A stretch of DNA of 64,000 nucleotides from UBA7672 sp047601145. Its GTDB lineage: Bacteria > Pseudomonadota > Alphaproteobacteria > Caulobacterales > Hyphomonadaceae. This document shows positions 61,709 through 64,000 of the stretch, in pieces. Made by a program: the position numbers and the translations under genes. A model generated the notes under the pieces. The model had not been told where the DNA came from. It did not search any database and saw nothing but the letters and a program-made list of their open reading frames with translations. Where the stretch lies: NCBI GenBank assembly GCA_047601145.1, contig JASGJW010000002.1, positions 372,001-436,000 of the forward strand. The letters run 5' to 3'. Position 1 is the first letter of the stretch; the number at the start of each line of letters is the position of its first letter.

Positions 61709-62404
61709 CTAGAACATGAAGCGCACGCCGGCGCCGACCGTCGTCGAGGTGATATCGAAATTGTCGTGCACTGCGCCCGCTACGCCGGCCGTGCCATCCT
61801 CGACATCCGGGTGCATTGACCGCAGTCGCACTTCCGCGAACACCTTCACATTGCCATTCAGCTTGGCGTCCACGCCCGCGATCGCCTGCAGCTGCAGGCC
61901 CGACGCCGTCGAGTCCGTCACCATGCCATCATCCAGCGTCACATTTGCCAGACCGACGCCGCCGCCGAGATAGAAGTTGGCGCGCGGGTTGATGGCGAAG
62001 TCGCGATAGGCGAGCACGTCCAGCGTATAGGCGGACATGCCGGGCCCGATCTGGTTGGCGCCGAGCGCCCAGTTTGTCGTCGCATTGTCGTGGTCGCGCC
62101 AGGACACCGCGATCTCGCCGCGCCACTCCGGCGCCAGCTTCATGCCGTATGCGGCCTCGATGAGATACCCATCGCCGATCTCGCCATCGACACGGAAGAT
62201 GTCCTCGACCATGTAGGAATACTTGTCGCCACTGATCGCCGCGACCGAGAGCGAAACATAGCTTGTCGGTTCAGGAGCCACGACCTGTGCGGGAGCCGGA
62301 GCAGGCGGCGGGCGCGTAGCGGCCTTCTTCTGCGCTTCGGCGGCCCCGGCCGCCACGACAGGCATGGCAAGGACGCCCAGCCCCAGCAGGATCGTCTTTT
62401 TCAT
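61709..62404 (-). CDS. Outer-membrane beta-barrel protein (porin-like small barrel)
   Basis: A 231-residue protein with signal peptide (KKTILLGLGVLAMPVVAAGA), a short Pro/Ala linker, then about eight alternating amphipathic strands (YVSLSVAAISGDKYSYMVED, LIEAAYGMKLAPEWRGEIAV, VKVFAEVRLRSMHPD) ending in VGAGVRFMF with a terminal Phe, the outer-membrane insertion signal. The fold is that of OmpA/OmpW-like small barrels. ATG 62404 has GGAG 6 bases upstream; ATG 62416 is less suited. It faces DUF3667 one base apart and is divergent from mccA. Confidence 0.82.
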   Translation of the reverse strand: MKKTILLGLGVLAMPVVAAGAAEAQKKAATRPPPAPAPAQVVAPEPTSYVSLSVAAISGDKYSYMVEDIFRVDGEIGDGYLIEAAYGMKLAPEWRGEIAVSWRDHDNATTNWALGANQIGPGMSAYTLDVLAYRDFAINPRANFYLGGGVGLANVTLDDGMVTDSTASGLQLQAIAGVDAKLNGNVKVFAEVRLRSMHPDVEDGTAGVAGAVHDNFDITSTTVGAGVRFMF

Positions 62405-62544
62405 GAGATGCTCCATCGCCCCCCGGAGGGCCCCAGAGACTTTGCTGATTCGGTCTTTATCGCAGTGGAAAATCAGCCGCCATCGCTTTCGAAATCGCTT
62501 CGCATGGCTTCCATCGTTGCAGCGCGCATCCTAACTTGCCGGCC

Positions 62545-64000
62545 ATGTTCTCATCGATCCTGATCGCCAACCGCGGCGAAATCTCCCGACGCATCATGCG
62601 CACCGCCCGAAAGCTCGGCATGCGGACGGTCGCAGTCTATTCCGACGCCGATACGGAAGCGGCCTTCGTGCGAGAGGCGGACGAAGCGGTGTGGATCGGC
62701 GCTGCCGCCGCGGCCGAAAGCTATCTCAAGGGCGACCGCATCATCGAGGCTGCGCTCGATACCGGCGCGCAGGCGATCCACCCGGGCTATGGCTTCCTGT
62801 CCGAGAATGCAGGCTTCGCCGAAGCGGTCGGCAAGGCAGGGCTCACCTGGATCGGGCCGCCGCCGGAAGCGATCCGTGCGATGGGCCTCAAGGACGCCGC
62901 CAAGGCCTTGATGGAAAAGCACGGCGTGCCCGTGACGCCCGGCTATCATGGCGAGGACCAGAGCGCGAAGACGCTTAAGGCTGCTGCGAAGAAGATCGGC
63001 TATCCGGTGCTGATCAAGGCCGTCGCCGGTGGCGGCGGCCGTGGTATGCGCCGTGTCGACGCCGAGAAGGATTTTGACGCGGCCCTCGCCAGCGCGCAGC
63101 GCGAGGCCAAGGCGAGCTTTGGCGATGATCGCGTGCTGGTCGAGAAGTTCATCGAGAACCCGCGCCATATCGAAGTGCAGGTCTTTGGCGACAGCCACAA
63201 CAACTACATCCACCTGTTCGAGCGTGACTGCTCGCTGCAGCGCCGCCGCCAGAAGGTTGTCGAGGAAGCCCCCGCGCCCGGCATGACGGCTGAAGTCCGC
63301 AAGTCGATGACCGATGCGGCCCTGATGGCGGCCAAGGCCGTCGGCTATCGCAATGCCGGCACCATCGAGTTCATTGTCGACGGCTCGGGCGCGTTGCGCC
63401 CTGACGGTTTCTGGTTCATGGAAATGAACACGCGTCTGCAGGTCGAACACCCGGTCACCGAACTCATCACCGGCCTCGACCTCGTCGAACTGCAGCTGCA
63501 CGTCGCCGCCGGCGGCAAGCTGCCTGCGCAATCCGAGATCAGGCTCAACGGCCATGCCGCCGAAGCGCGCCTGTGCGCCGAAGATCCGTCGCGTGGCTTC
63601 CTGCCATCCTCCGGCCGCCTCGAAGTCTTCGATCTCTCCGCCTTCCAGGATGAAGCCCCCGGCGGCGTCACGCTCCGTCTCGACAGCGCTGTGGAGGAGG
63701 GCGATGTCGTCCCCGCGACCTATGACAGCATGATCGCCAAGGCGATCGCTCACGGTCCCACGCGAGATGACGCCCTTGATGCCCTCGCTCACGCGTTGCG
63801 CGAGGCGGAAGTCTGGCCGGTCACCACCAACGCCGCCATGCTGGCCAACCTGGTGGACCATCCCGAATTCCGCGATGGCAAGGCGACCACCAATCTCGTC
63901 GAAGCCGACATCAACGAGGTTGCCGTCCCGGATGATGCCGAACTCGCCGACACGCTGATCCTCGGCGCCGTCGGCCTTCGCGGCCTTGCGGCGCGTGTTA
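62545..64000 (+). CDS. mccA: Methylcrotonoyl-CoA carboxylase alpha (biotin carboxylase) subunit, partial
   Basis: Biotin carboxylase component, truncated by the window end after 485 codons; the biotin carrier domain would follow. IANRGEISRRIMRTARKLGM opens the N-terminal domain; ATP-grasp elements are IKAVAGGGGRGMRR, EVQVFGDSHNNYIHLFERDC, RRQKVVEEAPAPGM and FMEMNTRLQVEHPVTELITG with catalytic Glu and Arg. It would partner MccB at 56585. ATG 62545 follows 140 bp of non-coding sequence. Propionyl-CoA or geranyl-CoA carboxylase alpha are alternatives, but the mccB/liuC context favours MCC. Confidence 0.92.
   Translation, partial: MFSSILIANRGEISRRIMRTARKLGMRTVAVYSDADTEAAFVREADEAVWIGAAAAAESYLKGDRIIEAALDTGAQAIHPGYGFLSENAGFAEAVGKAGLTWIGPPPEAIRAMGLKDAAKALMEKHGVPVTPGYHGEDQSAKTLKAAAKKIGYPVLIKAVAGGGGRGMRRVDAEKDFDAALASAQREAKASFGDDRVLVEKFIENPRHIEVQVFGDSHNNYIHLFERDCSLQRRRQKVVEEAPAPGMTAEVRKSMTDAALMAAKAVGYRNAGTIEFIVDGSGALRPDGFWFMEMNTRLQVEHPVTELITGLDLVELQLHVAAGGKLPAQSEIRLNGHAAEARLCAEDPSRGFLPSSGRLEVFDLSAFQDEAPGGVTLRLDSAVEEGDVVPATYDSMIAKAIAHGPTRDDALDALAHALREAEVWPVTTNAAMLANLVDHPEFRDGKATTNLVEADINEVAVPDDAELADTLILGAVGLRGLAARV

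Noticed and set aside
62551..63861. Minus-strand frame opposite mccA
   Set aside because: The plus strand encodes an uninterrupted biotin carboxylase, which is open to the window end and so lacks a stop; the reverse product is only its shadow.

Overview
The window is GC-rich, gene-dense chromosomal DNA from an alphaproteobacterium. The rnr-topA-(dprA)-plsY-pyrC-pyrB block, the fabD-fabG-acpP-fabF-mltG-yicC-gmk run, the rsmA-pdxA-surA-lptD-lptG-lptF operon facing pepA-holC, rpsF-rpsR-rplI with long disordered tails, a PodJ-like coiled-coil/Sel1/peptidoglycan-binding protein and GANTC/TTAA-type motifs together suggest Caulobacterales, perhaps Hyphomonadaceae. That placement is inferred from gene order and protein style, not from a database match. 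I see no rRNA, tRNA, CRISPR array, prophage or intact insertion sequence.

Layout. 0.1-8.4 kb (minus): rnr, topA (broken by a one-base shortfall in a G run), a decayed dprA remnant, plsY, a dihydroorotase-like pyrC lacking its metal ligands, and pyrB. 8.6-13.3 kb: an orphan protein, ruvX (minus), then gatC, a GNAT acetyltransferase and gatA joined stop-to-start, a two-helix small membrane protein and a TesB-like thioesterase. 13.3-16 kb: a TauE/SafE exporter with its Alph_Pro_TM partner (minus) and an MddA-like methanethiol methyltransferase. 16-19.6 kb: the PodJ-like polarity protein. 19.8-25.9 kb: a MerR regulator followed by a fatty-acid oxidation operon (acyl-CoA dehydrogenase, thiolase, small membrane protein, FadJ). 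25.9-33.4 kb: secreted and envelope proteins (S9 peptidase pair, SRPBCC protein, OmpA lipoprotein, GST-like protein, a Cys-rich lipoprotein, a Pro/Glu-rich protein). 33.5-35.8 kb: a Vsr endonuclease and a Dcm-type cytosine methyltransferase enclosing a membrane protein and a histone H1-like protein. 35.9-38.4 kb: ribosomal proteins S6-S18-L9 and two small genes. 38.5-44.6 kb: fatty-acid synthesis, cell wall and nucleotide genes. 44.6-54.6 kb: ribosome maturation, pyridoxal and outer-membrane assembly genes, then pepA-holC. 54.6-64 kb: a CNBD-patatin protein and a leucine-catabolism cluster (MCC beta, P-loop kinase, methylglutaconyl-CoA hydratase, DUF817 and DUF3667 membrane proteins, a minus-strand outer-membrane protein, and MCC alpha running off the window end).

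Much of the window is housekeeping. The parts that most deserve attention are the topA lesion, the dprA remnant beside a palindrome, the catalytically dead PyrC, the gatC-GNAT-gatA arrangement, two possibly related small membrane proteins coupled to unrelated operons, the Vsr/Dcm island, a nested inverted repeat at 30025-30086, a 9-bp dyad at 28552-28590 and a GANTC cluster on the rpsF promoter. No clearly new multi-gene system could be proven from sequence alone.
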